Source: Plicaturopsis crispa FD-325 SS-3 (Eukaryota > Basidiomycota > Agaricomycetes > Amylocorticiales > Amylocorticiaceae). From it: DNA of 64,000 nucleotides. Shown piece by piece: positions 1 to 10,886 of this stretch. The stretch spans positions 905,453 through 969,452 of the forward strand of contig KN832559.1 in assembly GCA_000827205.1 (NCBI GenBank), written 5' to 3'. The translations under genes and the position numbers were made by a program. Position 1 is the first letter of the stretch. Each line of letters begins with the position of its first letter. The notes under the pieces are model-generated. The model had not been told where the DNA came from. It did no database searches and saw only the letters and a list, made by a program, of their open reading frames with translations.

Positions 1-2
1 CT

Positions 3-59
3 CTCGATGATCTGCCTCGTCGTGAGCGCAAGGACATCATGCGCCGTCTCCAAGCGTGA
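3..59 (+). CDS. C-terminal end of an upstream gene (partial)
   Basis: The third forward frame is open from the window edge and gives a basic, charged tail (LDDLPRRERKDIMRRLQA) before TGA at 57-59. The composition looks like a real protein end, and a noncoding stretch follows. The rest of the gene lies outside the window, so no family can be named. It could be chance, since only 18 codons are visible. Confidence 0.4.
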   Translation, partial: LDDLPRRERKDIMRRLQA

Positions 60-296
60 GCCCGTCGCTGTCGCTCGTTGGTCAGTGGGAGGTCAGTGGG
101 AGCTGTGGTCTTAGTGGTTGGGTGTTTGTTGGACTTTTACTCGGTGCACATTTTCTCTTTTATTTCTCCGTGCATTGAGTCCTTTTCATCGAGTGGGAGT
201 GTCAGAAATAGTGCGATGTCAGGACTCAAAGTATGGACTCAGCCAGCCACAGCTACAAACAGTACCAAATAGTTTGACTTGTCTGCGTCGTTCCTC

Positions 297-2223
297 ATGT
301 ACTTATCCTCACTTCTGCACCATATACTGTCGTTGTCCGCTGCACTTCCTCCTCGTCTTCTGACACAAATTGGTGCAGTCCAGAAACCCCACAAACCATC
401 GCCTCTTCGACCAAGATACGACCTCGATGGCAAAGTTCCCAAGACTTTATGGGAACTATTCGCCGAAATATCTCTGCCTCCATCTCCTCCACTTTATAAG
501 GCTGGCATGCTAGCTGGTACCAGGAGTCCGACGTCTGCAGACCTGGAAATGCCAGCTGAGGATCAGCTCACCGATGTCGTCTATGCCCCTGACCTCATCA
601 CCCGTCCCTTGACAGCCGTGGAGGCTCATTTAAGGGCGACATACTTTGACCCTACACAGGAGTACACTCGAGAATGGCTCGGAAGCGTACACCCGACGTA
701 TACATGTTCGCAGCTCCCAAATAAAGTTCATTCTGAGCACGACTCGGAGGCATGGGTCTTCAACATGGTTCGCACGGCGTTTGCGCTGTACGAGACGATC
801 GGTAACAAGAAGCTCGAAGGGGGGTTGGAACCAGGATTTCCAAACATGTGTTCTGGCTGTACTGCGACTTCGACCCCAGACGGAGTTGTCCACTCTCGCC
901 AGGACAAGCATGGCGTCAACGTTGCCGCGGCGACCTGCGAGGTCAAGACACCCGGCGTGTTTCCTCAGATCTTAACATCTGGTCCTAGTCGGCTGAGGCT
1001 GTTCGATGGGATTCTTGATACAATCAACAAAACGAGCCATACGGGACACAGCGTCAAGTTCACCTGGCCTAGCAGTGATACGTCCTTCACGGCTATCCAG
1101 GATAGTGATTCCAAGATCCTCGCCCAAGTAAGTTCTCCGAGACACTCGCTAAATGTCCCCATCACTCATCATAGCGGGGCTGCGTAGATATGGGCACAAA
1201 TGCACCACTGTCAGGTTCCTTTTGCTATGTTGTCTTCATACGAAAACAACCTCTTTTTCGCGAAGCGAGGCACGACGCTATACGTGTCCCGTCCGTATGT
1301 TATTGGAGAGACTAACGTAGTTCCTGCAGTCACAGCTTTCATCGCAATGGCCATGGGCGAATTTGAGGAATTCATGCTCGACGAGGAGGTTATGTTGCCA
1401 CCTAGTCACGGGCTGTGGCGCAAAACACTGTTCTCCACGATGTTTGGCCTCGAACCAAGGTATGTCTTGATCCGGATGGTATAATTGTAACGATCTACAT
1501 GATACTTACCGTGATTATATTATCTATCTTAGCACATATTATAGGAATTGTGGTAATCAGGCCATCCATCGGGACGCCCGGGCTAATATTCGCAGCGCCC
1601 GAGCTAAAGCCCATTCTGATAATCCATCGGATGGCATCAGCCTTGAAGTTCCTCAAGTCGTGATCAGACGGAGGAGCCCACCACACGAGACGCTACACAA
1701 AATTCTCGAACTACTGCAATCTCTGAATCTTGAAGACTCGAGCCTCCAGCAGGATATGGACGACAAGCTGGGCGAGGTGATTCAAATGTGCGGATCACTG
1801 AAACTCGGAGCACGAGGCCTTCCTGAAAGTACGTCTTGTACGACTACTAGAGGCTTGGCCATGGGCAGTTCTGACAATGATCACACAGGTTCCCGAATGG
1901 GCAGTGACGAAGACGGTTCTGGTAGGGACGACAGATCCCGCGGAGACGGCAAAAGCGGCGACGAAGACGACAAGGCAGATCCCATCGAACGTGAGGTCGG
2001 CGACCCACTGAGCGACCATGATCGTGGAGACGGCTCTGGCAACACAGAAGACCACAACTCGGCCGAAAGCGGCGGCGACGATTCTACTGACAGCGAAGAC
2101 GACGATTCTAGTGACCACATTCGCTCCAGTGAAAGCGACCCTGCCAGCACTGGAGACGAAGACGACGACAGAGATCCCGACTTTGTGCCCGAATCGGAGG
2201 AAGACGACTCCGATGATGCGTAA
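297..2223 (+). CDS. Orphan protein with PD-(D/E)XK nuclease-like core and acidic C-terminus
   Basis: Four exons are inferred. The first starts at the ATG at 297 and ends at a GTAAGT donor near 1130. The second starts near 1188 and ends in FGLEPR near 1459. The third resumes with NCGNQAIHRDAR after an acceptor near 1546, and a last intron lies at about 1829-1889. In the first exon TPDGVV is followed about 15 residues later by ATCEVKTP, the spacing and form of a PD-(D/E)XK nuclease core. ILAQIWAQMHHCQ follows across the first intron and could be the helix with the conserved Q that often comes after the core. The last 100 residues are very rich in D, E and S and look disordered. The family is otherwise unknown to me. 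The nuclease call is an inference from one signature, and a degenerate, non-catalytic fold is possible. A coding exon further upstream cannot be excluded. Confidence 0.6.
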
Positions 2224-2768
2224 TAACATGGGCTCTGGTTGGGCTCGGGACTGAAGTTTCAGAAACGTTTGCCGATAGCTTTAGTCTTCATATTTATAAA
2301 ACGGAATTGCAATGTATGTTAATCACGCCGGCAGCCTGCAGAGACGCGTTGATACTTGCCACTCTGTACATATGCAGGGGGCCTGGGGAATCACTACGTT
2401 GAGCAGCGATATAGTCAGACTTTGAGTAGGTGTGGTTAGTGAGCAGACTCGCACTTAGTCAAACTGTATTTACGGCGTCTAGCGTAGCCTTGAATAGGTC
2501 TGGCTTCTCGTTTATAGCCTCGAGTCTAGAGACAAATAACACTTTGAGATGTCAAGATATTTGCACGTTTCTGTAGCTGCGAATGCAGCTGCTAATCACA
2601 GCTACTGCGACGGTCATATTCACTACTTAAATGCCTGTAGTCAAAGCACGAATCCATGGGTTTAAACAGCTATCCGCAAGTCTGATTAGGCATCTGAGAT
2701 ACACGTGGCTCCGTACTGGTGGCGCGTCGCGTCGCGCGTCCATTAACCAAACCCTCCACACCAATACC
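2224..2768. other. Intergenic, no gene seen
   Basis: No convincing coding stretch or RNA gene is visible. The sequence is AT-richer than the flanks and may hold the 3' UTR of the nuclease-like gene and the promoter of the next gene. Confidence 0.5.
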
Positions 2769-4844
2769 ATGCCTCCTGGTACGACATATAGGCCCATCTG
2801 GCTGGATACGACGACATGGGACCGTCTTCCAGAGGCCGCACGCCAATCTGTCATCGCACAAGAAGCCGCATCCAATCCTAACTTCAACAATCAGCAAACC
2901 ATTGATCCAACGCTACAGAACACACAGAACGCACCTCGCATACACGACAACTCAACAGACGGACCACAAGGCCAACCGTTCGCTTCCGCCGAAGATCTAC
3001 AAGCAAAACCAGGGGCTGGACCGAGCGAAAAACGGTAAGTCTAGGAGAAAAACCGGAAATATCAACAGCTCACGAAAATCTGACAGAAAGCCAGCTACGA
3101 GGAAGCAAGGGCACAAGCGCAAAAGAGGAACTGAAGAGAACATGTGAGTAGCACCTTAAAAACGATGCAGAACGGCAGCTTACCTCCATGAAGTGCCGTA
3201 TCCATGCACACATCGGAAACCCATCTTGACCTCCGTCCACAAGTGCACCCCGAATCAACTCCTTCACGTGCAGCCACGACCTCTGGGGTAGGTGGTGTAA
3301 GCGATCCATTCCAGCAGCAGATACTAGGTGCACTCAACAACTTCAACGATCGGTTTACCGCCCTTGAGAGGAAGATGGCCGGACCGCAGCCAAGTTCAGG
3401 ACGTGACGCTGAAGCTGTATCACGAGGAGGTTTGATGTCTAGGGGTACAAATCGAAAGGCGAAGATGTTTGCGATGAGACGTGGTGTGCGGCGACAGACA
3501 ACCCGCGAGGAATCGTCCGATCAAGAAGGGGAGAAAGAGAAGCTCGATGTCGAGGATTTGTCGCGCCCGAAGAAGTACTTGTCGACCGAGGCAAGGACTG
3601 TAAGAAAGAAGTTGCAGGTGAGTAATTCAGTTCTCGCCGAGTGTATGGTCAATGCTTACATTGGATGTAAAACACGCTTGGCACAGGCCCGAGTCGTTGC
3701 GAAGTTCCGTAAGATGTGCAATGTCATCGAGGACGACGATTGGCCAGAACCTACCGAAATCCGCGTCAATGAGACAACCAAAGAGGTGTATCTCACACCT
3801 AATTTTGCACTTGAGGTCCGTGCAGAAGAGAACCGGCGCATACTGGAGGAAGTGGCTCGCGCTGTTGTTGATGACATAAAGGTTAGCAGACCCAGTGAAA
3901 AGCATGAAATTGGGTACTAACCGTGATGTAGGCTATGAAGGCAGCAGCGCAGGAGTCCGTGTTCACGGATCCACGTTACCGTTGGAATCAGGCGACGCTC
4001 GAAGACTACGCGAAGATTTCGTTCCGCGGGTTCAAATCAGCTAGCAGCGCGCACAAAGACGCCGCGAAAGGGAAGCTGAGAGCAATCAATCAGCAGAAAA
4101 ATCGGCGCTTCCAGCGTCGAGAGCTGGTGAGTTCCATTCATCATTATCAAAGAGGTACGCACCGTGACGCTGAGTCCCTCCGCTCCACAGAAGGCGGCAC
4201 GGCGGTTGAAAGCAGTGCCCCTCTACATCGCCAAGCACGCCCTAGACCCATCAGACATGATTTGCGAGGCCCACATGTCGGACGAGGCATCCGACGCCTA
4301 CTATAGCGACGAGGACCAAGCTAGCTGGAAGCGCAGAATGGCTGGGGGAGCGAACATGGAGAGCGAGAAGATGACGGATGAAGACCTGGCCAAGTTCAAG
4401 TTTCTTGAGGTCGTCAGGCCTCGCTGGCGCTCGGATCAGGTCGGCCGCCCCTCACGTACATTTTTTGAACCTGACACTGAGTGATTTTATCAGCTATCGG
4501 CCATATTTCGCGAGCTCCACGACTTGTGGTGGGACGGGCTCTCTGCAAAACAAAAGGAAGCGATTGCTTCGATCACCGTGAGGCAGAACCGAAGCACCGA
4601 CGAACCGCCATTGACGGCGCCATTCGATCTCGGCATCTCGACGGTATGGTGGGACGAAAACGAAGATAAGTTCCCATTGGCGGTCGGCGACTGGTTCTCC
4701 TTTGGCAACCCTGAAGGCTTCGACACCGACCCGAAACGACCGGTCCTCGTATCCGACACTGCCGACACCACCGACTTGAGCTCAGAGACGTCTCAGGAGC
4801 ACCAGGGCTCACTAACGTCGCCGCAGTCGTCCCCTGGTGCTTGA
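2769..4844 (+). CDS. Unrecognised multi-exon basidiomycete protein
   Basis: The main part runs from 3204 to the TGA at 4842-4844 and has in-frame introns at about 3616-3687, 3882-3932, 4126-4190 and 4439-4494. Exon joins keep the frame, for example KKLQ to ARVVAKFRKM and RWRSDQ to LSAIFRELHDLWW. It contains an N-terminal disordered basic region, a helical stretch (FQQQILGALNNFNDRF), a conserved-looking block with SDMICEAHMSDEASD, and a Trp-rich C-terminal block (LWWDGLSAKQKEAIASITVR and ISTVWWDENEDKFPLAVGDW). Two short exons at 2769-3035 and about 3087-3141 may form the N-terminus, but I could not find a clean acceptor joining them to 3204, so that part is tentative. The style resembles expanded Agaricomycete families found near transposons. 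No function can be given. Confidence 0.5.
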
Positions 4845-5199
4845 CGAGGAATAGTTTGAGCTAGAAAAGAACAGGTTACAAGCATTAGTAAGTCGCATGC
4901 CACTGCGGGGAAAAGGCAGCAGCTAACCTCGTACTTGGAACGATTGACCGCAAACAGCAGATCAGTCATCACAGAAAGCCCGCTGTGTTCAAAAGTCAAG
5001 CGTACATCAGAGTTTCCCCTTCGGTCTTGCGCGTCACGGTCTTAGAGAGAATGGAAATCAAACCCTTCGTAAAAATAGAAAACAGTGCGCTTCAGCCGTT
5101 GTATTTGTCTATCATGCCTACAAGATAGTGTCTTCATTTGCTAGTGAATTAGTGTGCTTGAAAAGTATCGGAAATCAGCATGAAGTTTCCATCAAGGCA
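4845..5199. other. Gap between orphan gene and transposase
   Basis: No gene is seen. The left end of the Plavaka element probably lies here or a little further left, but I could not match a terminal inverted repeat. Confidence 0.35.
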
Positions 5200-8100
5200 T
5201 TAGCCAGTCGGACTCACGCGCTCCATCGTGGTGGTGATCCACATATGCGGCTCCGTTGTTGTGACTAACCCGCGCGCTAGTTGACACGCAATTGCATGGA
5301 ATGGGACTACGGGGGGAGGGACTTCCGCGGCACCTACATTCCAATACTGTTGATATTCCCATGTTTCGACTTCGAGGTACGGGCTAATAATGCACAAACA
5401 TTAATATTCAGAGTCACCTAAGTTAAGCAGCGACGTGTAAGTGTATCGGGGACGTACAACTGACTCCAGGGGTCGTCTTCGACTGGAGATAAATCCAGAA
5501 GCTTCATCCACTCGACTTCTGCAAACACAGTTGTGTCCGCGATACCAGGCTGGTTGTGGCGGAATATAGATCGCACCTCGCCCGAAAACGGTTCGCCATC
5601 GTAGATCACCTTCACGATAGATGAACCAGCGGAGTTACGCAAGGTTCTTGATGTGGGCGTGATGCGCCGGCCGTCGAGTAAGGCCCAGTCGAAGAATTCC
5701 GCTGATTCAAGGAGCCGTCTTGAATGTGGTGTTTGTCTTGCTTCGAGGGCATAATGAACGCGGCCTGGTGTCGTCTGATTATAGTATACATGGAGTCCGA
5801 GGCGGGCTTCTTGCGAAAGAGTTGAAATCGACTTCACGACGGGCCCGGGTTGAACACGGAAAAGGGAAAGTTCTAGAAATCCAATCGTCTCAGTTAAGCC
5901 ATAATCATAGAAGTCGGTCGGTATACTTACCGTCGTTCACAGCGCCTGCGACCGTGCCATGTGCCTCAACTTTGTCCGATATGATATGCGAAAGGATGGC
6001 TCGCGCACTCTCTTCACCGACGGTATGCGCACTCGTGACCTCCTTGATCTATGCCATGCGTGAGTATACATTCACGGAAGTTGATGGAACATACCATGCT
6101 CGTCAGCTGAGCACTGCGCTGGAACTCTCGCATCATGGAGATCTCGAGTTGGCCGCCGGTCCAGTTATTGCTCTTTGAGCTCTTGAGAACCTTGTTAAGT
6201 CCAGAAAGTCCAGCCGCCAGAACAGTCGTCCGCTGGAAGGGAAAATGGATGTGGATGTGGATGTGCCTGGCTCGCTAAACCACGAGTCCAGCGAGCTGGA
6301 AGTTAGGGAATCGAGCAAAGTGCTGAATGTGGAATATCAGGGAATATTGTGTCCCCGGGGTCCTGATACCGATGACGCTGCATCGGCGCATGCAGAGCAC
6401 GTCTGCTCGTTGTTGCCGACAGCGAGCTCGCACTTCACGTCGTCGGGGGCTCGTTTTTCAACAAAGCACATAGCTTGTGCCGGTGTACCGATAGCGTCAA
6501 AACATCCTTCAGATACTGAACTTATTGTTTTATTGCCTTGTGAAAGCTCTGGGGGCTGAGCTGAAGCCGTGCGCACTGTGCGCAGCGACGAGCGCTGCGA
6601 TGCCCTCGTTCGGGCACTCACAGCCCCATTGGCACCCCGGTGCGTTGACGTCGCCGCAAAATCGGGGCTGCATACCTCATTTGGTCTCTCCATCAACTCG
6701 GCATCAGTGATGCCGAGTACTTCCACGTCCACTTCCACTTCCACATCCACGTCCATGGACGAATGTTCTGGCGGTTGGACGCTCTCGTTAAGTCGCTCCG
6801 ACAAGAAGCACCAGAAGTTGTACACGGGGCCATAGTCCCGGATTTGTTCTGGGGTGTGCACAGACCAGTGATGGTTAGGCTTCATAGTGCCCTCGCCATA
6901 GAGCTGATAGGATTAATCCGATGAGTATCATATTTGACACTAAACAATAGTCTCACCGTTCTGAATTCAAGCAGGTACTCTTGAAGTAGCTTCAACGCGT
7001 ACTCAATCATATCGTGAGTTATCGAGCTGCTCAAAAGGATCTTGATTGATGTTGCGAAGCGGAGGAAATTTACCGGCTCGTCTTTCTGCATCAGGAGCTT
7101 GGGCTTCTTGGGCGCCGTTGGCATCTCGTGGCGCTTTTTCTCAGCGGCTGTTAGCTTCTTCCCCGCAGGAGGAGGAGGCGGCGGGTTCTTGTTCCATGCA
7201 GAGAGAGCTACCTTGTATGCGTCCATGGCCTTCTCGTGGCGATTCATAGCGTTGTCATATGCGTCCTGACTTTCTTCGATGAAAGTCTCCCATACGATTG
7301 GTACCTGTTCTCCAGTGATCAAGGGCTAGACGCATCACACGTAAACCAAATTGGATGACCACGTACGACTATTGCCAAGGGCACTGTCATCGAGAACTTG
7401 TACTCGTCGGCAGTTAAATTTCCTCCCGAAGGCTCCCCGACGCGCATGGGCAACTTGCCAGCCCACAACGGCGACTCGAACTATGTTAGATTAGTACTTG
7501 TAAGGAACAGTAGAAATAGGACACATACCGTCTCGAGAAAACGATGGATCACATCGAGTTCGCGTGCCTTTTTATCGGTGGAAGTCCGAAGTGCTGACCC
7601 CTGGATCCATACCGAGTACCATTGCGTTTTTGCGAGACCTAGGATGGCGAGGGGAGCATCAGTCAGTATTGTGTTAAACAAAATAGCTAGTGCAGACGTA
7701 CCGAGGAGGATGTTATGCATCGGATCGATGATGGTATATCGAACGAGATCAAAATACGTGAGCCGTGCAAACTCGGTCCATCGGGCGCCGTGGGTGGTAA
7801 AGAAATCGGTACGGTCCTTCGCAGTCTTCAGGCTCTTCCACTTGTAGCAGTTCTCACGATGCTCATCGCCGGATCGAGGGGGATACTCTGTAGTAAGGAG
7901 AGAACTCAATATAACAAGACAGCCAGTAGTTAAACAGAGGAAAGCGCACCGTTTCGCAATGACTTATCTGAGTATATCTCCGACAATGGAACCTTACATT
8001 TCGGACACGGCGAAACCTTGTGGGAATGGTCTGCATGTCCGCACATCTTACACATAGCAGGATGGTCGCAGACAATCCCGAGGAGGCCAACACGAGCACG

Positions 8101-10234
8101 GCGTCCTACGGTGTGAAGCGATATTATTAGCGCAAGCCATGCCTCGCGATGTGCGAAACGACATACCGTTGGGATACTTCTCGGAGCGATAGAAGACTCC
8201 GTGCTCATAGAGCATGATTAGATCATCGACAATGATCTTGTTGTAGTGCTGGAGCTGCTCAGCAGTCGGTTCAGTAGGCCCAGGAGTCATGTAAGCAATT
8301 ATAAGATTGCCCGCTCGATACCTGGTAGATAGAGTAAATTAGCAAACATGTATTGACAGTGCGGAACTACTCTGTGAGACGTAAACGCACCGTGTCGCTT
8401 CGCGCAAATTAGATATGCAGAACGATGCCACCCCCGAAGAGTGGCTTGGACCGTAAACACTTGTTTTGCGACCATACCTAAGATAAACATGATTAGTTAC
8501 ACGCCCGTTACACAAAACGCGCTCGCACCAGTCAATTGAGAGTGTCGTTCCTATGCGTAACTCGTCAGAATCATTGTCAGCATCAAAAAATTTCTTTCCG
8601 TCGGGCCCCTTGAGCTCGTGCCACACATTACCATCCATTATCTTACTATACTGTCCAGGCTCGCGTCGATGGCTTTTCCATTCGTCGCATTGAGCCTCAA
8701 TGTCGGGCCGCCGCGAAAGCATGTCCGCGAGTTGATCGGAGAGGAGGTGTATGGGTGCTGCCGAGACAGGTGTCGGAGACGGGCGTACATGTGTTGCGAG
8801 GCGACGCCATGCGAAAGGGGATGCTTTTTTGAAGAGCGGGGTTCTGCAGGTCTTGCAGATGGAGTCAGCGGCGATGCCCGGCGCATAAATACGGTGGCAT
8901 CCTTTGCATATTGGATGTATTGTGAACTTGTCCGTAATGTCGAGGCGGTTGATGACCGTGTGCAAAGTTACAGGCATTTGGCCTGATAGAGGAAGAATAC
9001 CTAGGAGTACGAAAATTGAATTCAGCGTGAAGAGGACAAGCGCGCAGGCACGGAAAGAGACATGGTGTGTTGTGTGAAGGACGGCGACCAGGGTTAGGAG
9101 CACTCGGATATACCAGACATCGTGGCTCTGTGCATAAACGTCGGGGAGACGGAGGCGTGCCTCACGTGGTGATTCATCGATGGGCGGCGCTGGTTGATGC
9201 GGAAGATTCGGCGGCGGGTGTGCGCGAGGGCTTGCGGGCAGTGCAGTAGCCGCCGACGGCCGGCCTACGAGCCACTCATGTGGACCCTCCTCCTCATCGT
9301 CCTCTTCCGTATCGCTGCCCGACTCCTCTACTGCTAGTGCGGGCAAGTCGTCATACTCGTCGGCGTCCACCAGCATATCATTGCTTGGGCTATCGGGGGC
9401 GCTCGGGCTGGGGCTGCGATGCGACTCTGCTTCGGCTGTAGTAGAGCCACCGATAGACGGGTTGATAAAATGCGTGGCTTTGTCGTCGTCGTCTTCGTCG
9501 TCGTCGTCGTCATCGCTGTCGCTGTCGTACAGTGCCGGCATGTCGTCGTAGATGTCTTCCGGCATAGGTGAGCTTCCCTGGTCGTCAAGCAGCGGGGTGT
9601 CGTCCTCGTTCAGAATGGCGTCGCGCATGCTATTCGCGTGAGGCGGGGCACTGCGCTTTCGGCTCGGAGCTTCCTCTGGGGGTCCAGAATTCCACGCGTC
9701 GGCTGAGGACTGCAGAAATAGCGGCGAGGACGGCGAGAGGACTCTGTCCCGTCTATCGGCATCGATCTGAGGCTCCAATTGTGGGCTAAAAGCACAAGAA
9801 AGACCGCAATTCAGTGCACAATCGCAAAGGAATAAGATAATTCACTCACTGTCCCTGTGAAGCTGCGAGGGAACTGTCCGTAGTGGTGAGACCCGGCATT
9901 TTGACGGGACCTTGTTGACGCGGATCTACTGGACGTCCTCGCCCTCTCGATCGTATACTGCTGCTAGAAGCGCGACCATGCGAGTCCGGGACAGGGATGA
10001 GGATGTCCTTGCCGCGGCGTGAGATGGCGGACGCGCTGTACGCCTGGTTCCGCTCGTGCGTCGCCTTCTCGTGAGCCGCGATCAAGGAGCCGTGAGGGTC
10101 GTTACGCCTGCATAGGTCGCAGATGCATACGACAAGTCGATTTCGCGATACGTCGCGCGCGGAAACCTTGAAGGACCGGTCAGGCAAGGGCACATCAATC
10201 AAATGAGTCAAGACAAACGTACCGCCTGGTCCAT
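5200..10234 (-). CDS. Plavaka transposase, interrupted by a nested element
   Basis: The gene reads right to left. A short first exon (MDQA, ATG at 10234) probably joins to VSARDVSRNRLVVCICDLC. A long second exon begins near 9785 and has an acidic N-terminal region encoded by GAC/GAT repeats. Cys pairs CKGC and CKTC (near 8850) and CKMCGHAD (near 8045) look like zinc-binding knuckles. Family hallmarks follow in order: FGRKTSVYGPSHSSGV, YFDLVRYTIIDPMHNILLG with a likely catalytic Asp, VGEPSGGNLTADEYKFSMTV, MKPNHHWSVHTPEQIRDYGP, and NNWTGGQLEISMMREFQR. The C-terminus ends at TAA 5200-5202 shortly after WITTTMERV, though that stop may lie in an intron. The frame breaks between SERLN and KVLKSS because of the insertion at 6200-6783, so this copy probably makes a truncated protein unless the insert is spliced out. 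Confidence 0.85.
6191..6201. repeat. Left target-site duplication of nested element
   Basis: CTTGTTAAGTC here matches CTCGTTAAGTC at 6784-6794 at 10 of 11 positions. Both encode the LN(K/E) residues of the transposase on the minus strand, which shows that the host sequence was duplicated on insertion. Confidence 0.7.
6200..6783. mobile_element. Nested MITE-like element with TIRs, inside the transposase
   Basis: The element splits a conserved transposase motif. The left inner end (6208-6230) begins GTCCAGCCGCCAGAACA. The right end (6758-6780), read in reverse complement, begins GTCCAACCGCCAGAACA, and the two match at 21 of 23 positions. Just inside each end lie GTGGAT/GTGGAA hexamer arrays in mirror orientation (about 6245-6262 and 6720-6756). 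The flanks carry an imperfect direct duplication, CTTGTTAAGTC (6191-6201) and CTCGTTAAGTC (6784-6794). A duplication of 9-11 bp would fit Mutator-like elements, which make 9 bp duplications. No transposase is encoded, so it is non-autonomous. Start and end are uncertain by a few bases. Confidence 0.8.
6784..6794. repeat. Right target-site duplication of nested element
   Basis: CTCGTTAAGTC is the partner of the copy at 6191-6201. The single mismatch suggests that the insertion is not brand new. Confidence 0.7.
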
Positions 10235-10886
10235 TGGAGATGTGAGTCGTCGTATGTGGTGGTCAGGAGCAAGAGGCGAAGTGCCCGTGGTCTCTGAATC
10301 TCCGCGCCCTACTGGTCGCTCTATGTACCTAGCCGCGGGTAAAGGTCGGTGCCCTAGATAGTGTTAGCTTCAGCTCATGACTATCCGGAGTAATACCAGT
10401 GTATTTAGTCTCAAGTGCCCGAGATACTTGCGCGTATCCAGAGGTCAGACGAGGGCCCAGAAACATAGTATTATTAGCATAGAGATTGAAAGCTAAACAT
10501 ACTCGCGATAGGGCTGCTATTCGAAGGTGTGTGACTAGCTGTCACTAGGTCACAATATGGTGACTACTTGCACCTACTGTCACTCTGGCTAGATCGCTCC
10601 TCAACGCAGTGAATGCGATGATTCATTATATCTCTGTCTTGCTTCAACTTGAACATGCAACGACAACGGAGTGCTTTTGAGTCAGAATAAATGTTTTCAT
10701 CCAGCTCAGACATAGGTATCAGTACTGTACAGGTCCGTGCGAGTCACGCCCTAAGATGTCCAATGCATTATCGAGTACAATAGCGAGCGAAGGGAAGGGG
10801 ATAAGAGGATGTGAGGGATGTCGGCCTTGTAGATACGGATCCCGACGCCCGTCGCAGCAAAAAAACTACAGAGAATGATAAAGCAC
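10235..10886. other. Intergenic, possible transposon end
   Basis: No gene is seen. GTCACT/AGTCAC motifs repeat several times at about 10525-10595, which is the kind of subterminal pattern CACTA-like elements use. I could not pair them with a left end. Confidence 0.3.

Larger units (their letters stand above)
5200..10234 (-). mobile_element. Plavaka-type (CACTA-like) DNA transposon, coding core
   Basis: The stretch is filled by one minus-strand transposase gene of the Plavaka family, a cut-and-paste DNA transposon group common in Agaricomycetes. The coordinates are those of the coding core. True ends were not resolved. Short GTCACT/AGTCAC motifs cluster near 10525-10595 and could be subterminal repeats. 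Apart from a nested 584 bp element at 6200-6783, the exons read cleanly, so the copy looks fairly young. Confidence 0.8.

Noticed and set aside
1900-2220. Long minus-strand frames rich in Val and Ser
   Set aside because: They are shadows of the acidic GAC/GAA-rich tail encoded on the plus strand.
9480-9530. GTC-rich trinucleotide tract
   Set aside because: It is coding sequence for the Asp/Glu run in the transposase, not an independent repeat element.
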